The notes under the pieces were generated by a model. That model was not told where the DNA came from, ran no database searches, and saw nothing but the letters and a program-made list of their open reading frames with translations. Both the position numbers and the translations under genes were made by a program. Positions 62,270 through 64,000 of a stretch of DNA of 64,000 nt are shown piece by piece. Location of the stretch: contig NW_027477100.1 in the NCBI RefSeq assembly GCF_051020955.1, positions 35,248 through 99,247 on the forward strand, given 5' to 3'. This DNA comes from Megalopta genalis. Lineage: Eukaryota > Arthropoda > Insecta > Hymenoptera > Halictidae. The first letter of the stretch is position 1, and each line of letters starts with the position of its first letter.

Positions 62270-64000
62270 CTAATCCTTCTGCTTCGAATTGATTTGAAGC
62301 TAATCCTTCTGCTGCGAATTGATTTGAAGCAAAATCATGTGTTTCGCATGGATTTGAAGCTAACTCGTTTGTTTGGTCTGCATTTGAAGCTATATCACTT
62401 TTATCCCAATTGTTTGAAGCTTATTCATTTGTCGCACGGATTTGAAGCTAAACCTTCTAAATAGCATTGATTTGAAGCATAATCATTTGTTTTGCATGGA
62501 TTTGAAGCTAACACGTTTGTTTCTCCTGCATTTGAAGCTATATCACTTATATCGCATGTATCTGATGCTAAATCATTTGTATCGCATAGATTTGAAGCTA
62601 ATCCTTGTACTTCGAATTGATTTGAAGCTAAATCATGTGCTTCACCTGGATTTGATTCTAACTCGTTTGTTTCGTCTGCATTTGAAGCTATATCTCTTAT
62701 ATCGCAAGTATCTGAAGCTATATCATTTGTGTCGCATGGATTTGAAGATAAACCTTCTATATCGCATTGATTTGAAGCTAGATCATGTGTTTCGCGTGGA
62801 TTTGAAGCTAAACCTTCTACATCGCATTGATTTGCAGCTCAATCATGTGTTTCGCATGGATTTGAATCTGACTCGTTTGTTTCGTCTGCATTTGAAGCTA
62901 TATCTCTTATATCGCAAGTATCTGAAGCTAAATCATTTGTTTCGCATGGATTTGAACCTAAATCTTCTATATCGCATTTATTTGCAGCTAAATCATGTGT
63001 TTCGTATGGATTTGAAGCTAACTCGTTTGCTTCGTCTGCATTTGAAGCTATATCACTTATATACCAAGTGTTTGAAGCAAAATCATTTGTTTCGCAAGAA
63101 TTTGAAGCTAAACCTTCTACATCGCATTGATTTGCAGCTAAATCATGTGTTTCGCATGGATTTGCAGCTAAACCTTCTATATCGCAACTATCTGATGTTA
63201 AACCATTTGTTTCGCATGGATTTGAAGCTAAATCTTCTATATCGCATTTATTTGAAGCTAAATCATGTGTTTCGCGTGTATTTGAAGCTAAACATTCTAC
63301 ATCGCATTGATTTGAAGCTAAATCATGTGTTTCGCTTGGATTTGATGCTATCTAGTTATTATCGTCTGCATTTGAAGCTATATCACTTATATCGCAACTA
63401 TTTGATGTTAAATCATTTGTGTCGCATGGATTTGAAGCTAAACCTTCTATATCGCATTAATCTGAAGCATAATCATCTGTTTTGCATGGCTTTGAAGCTA
63501 TCTCTTTTGTTTCGTCTGCATTTGAAGCTATATCACTTATATCGCATGTATCTGATGCTGAATCATTTGTATCGCATGGATTTGATGCTAATCCTTCTAC
63601 TTCGAATTGATTTGAAGCTAAATCATGTGGTTTGCTTGGATATGAAACTAACTCGTTTGTTTCGTTTGCATTTGAAGCTATATCACATATATCCCAAGCG
63701 TTTGAAAGTAAATCATTTGTTCTAATGGATTTGATGTTAAACCTTCTACATCGCAATGATTTGAAGCTAAATCATGTGATTCGCTCGGATATGAAGCTAA
63801 CTCGTTTGATTCGTCTGCATTTCAAGCTATATCTCTTATATCGCAAGTATCTAAAGCTATATCAATTGTGTCGCATGGATTTGAAGCTAAACCTTCTACA
63901 TCGCATTGATTTAAAGCAAAATCATGTCTTTCGCTTGGATATGAAGCTAACTCGTTTGTTTCGTCTGCATTTGAAGCTATATCTCTTATATCGCAAGTAT
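62270..64000. repeat. Least regular end segment of the array
   Basis: Still entirely monomers. About 62,410-62,520 matches 5,930-6,040 and 31,666-31,776, including CATTTGTCGCACGG. About 62,540-63,090 matches the 9.9-10.5 kb family. After about 63,100 private changes become more frequent: AGTTATTATCGTCTG at 63,354, ATTAATCTGAAGC near 63,456, TTTGTTCTAATGG near 63,717 (one base short) and CGCTCGGATATG near 63,783. I saw no long duplicate of 63,100-64,000 elsewhere in the window. The array runs past the window edge. Confidence 0.75.

Larger units (their letters stand above)
1..64000. repeat. 30-bp monomer, 150-bp higher-order satellite array filling the window
   Basis: Every part of the window can be read as successive 30-bp units, about 2,130 in all. 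Numbering the unit from the decamer that ends in TCG, 13 of 30 columns are the same in the consensus of all five classes: T4, T8, C9, G10, A16, T17, T19, G20, A21, G23, T25, A26 and C30. The classes are told apart by their first decamer: A GTTTGTTTCG, B ACTTATATCG or TCTTATATCG, C ATTTGTTTCG or ATTTGTGTCG, D TTCTACATCG or TTCTATATCG, E ATGTGTTTCG. The usual order A-B-C-D-E repeats every 150 bp, with local C-D alternations and skipped units. A class C consensus unit has 8 A, 12 T, 6 G and 4 C. No interruption by unique DNA was seen. The function is unknown; a satellite is the most economical reading, and a decayed repeat-protein exon is the main alternative. Confidence 0.97.

Noticed and set aside
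1..64000. CRISPR array (regular 30-bp periodicity)
   Set aside because: There are no unique spacers between conserved repeats; adjacent 30-bp units are all related to each other, and blocks of kilobases are duplicated.
1..64000. Non-standard genetic code with TGA read as an amino acid, which would join many antisense fragments
   Set aside because: It would remove the AGCTCAATC and GAAGCTCACTCG stops but not the frequent TAG at CTATCTAG, nor the 1-2 bp frameshifts. There is no independent evidence for a recoded organism in the window.
1..64000. Bacterial origin (surface repeat protein or phage tail fibre)
   Set aside because: More than 64 kb of unbroken satellite with no ordinary gene, no ribosome-binding sites and broken frames does not fit a bacterial chromosome. 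A eukaryotic satellite is more likely, though the species cannot be named.
1..64000. Whole array as an assembly artefact
   Set aside because: Copies carry many private substitutions as well as shared markers in consistent nested order, which simple mis-assembly would not create. Individual near-identical blocks, mainly 42.0-52.6 kb and 53.9-62.3 kb, could still have the wrong copy number.

Overview
The whole 64 kb window is one uninterrupted tandem-repeat array. I find no unique sequence, no recognisable conventional gene, no RNA gene, no mobile element and no flank; both window edges lie inside the array. The basic unit is a 30-bp, AT-rich (about one third G+C), T-rich monomer, present roughly 2,130 times. 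Monomers fall into five classes (A to E) that mostly follow one another in fixed order, giving a 150-bp higher-order unit. Blocks of these units have been duplicated again at scales from 570 bp to several kb, and across the two halves of the window. An array of this size and hierarchy suggests a eukaryotic satellite or a giant repeat exon. Nothing in the sequence identifies the species.

Layout. 1-6.6 kb: a 2,492-bp tandem duplication and the left copy of a block found again at 28.4-32.3 kb. 6.6-13.7 kb: a 570-bp tandem pair, then a block copied at 34.4-38.1 kb that carries a private 1,172-bp duplication. 13.7-17.8 kb: mosaic blocks, one shared with 44-45.6 kb. 17.8-29.3 kb: the 1,864-, 2,942- and 902-bp tandem duplications. 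28.4-38.1 kb: right-hand copies of the left blocks, with a 1,531-bp tandem duplication between them. 38.1-52.6 kb: two long modules about 6.7-7.0 kb apart, with 570-bp repeats between them. 52.7-62.3 kb: overlapping 992-, 2,221-, 3,121- and 6,004-bp duplications. 62.3-64 kb: the least regular part.

Coding potential. Because 30 is a multiple of three, two of six frames stay open for long stretches. The plus-strand frame gives a Leu/Lys/Arg-rich decapeptide repeat. The minus-strand frame gives an acidic, Cys-containing decapeptide repeat that looks more protein-like. Neither is convincing as a living gene: both are cut by shared 1-2 bp indels and nonsense variants that were themselves amplified, the minus frame has essentially no start codons, and variation between monomer classes is not concentrated at third codon positions. 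The best reading is a hierarchical satellite, possibly derived from a repeat-protein exon, evolving by in-register unequal exchange.
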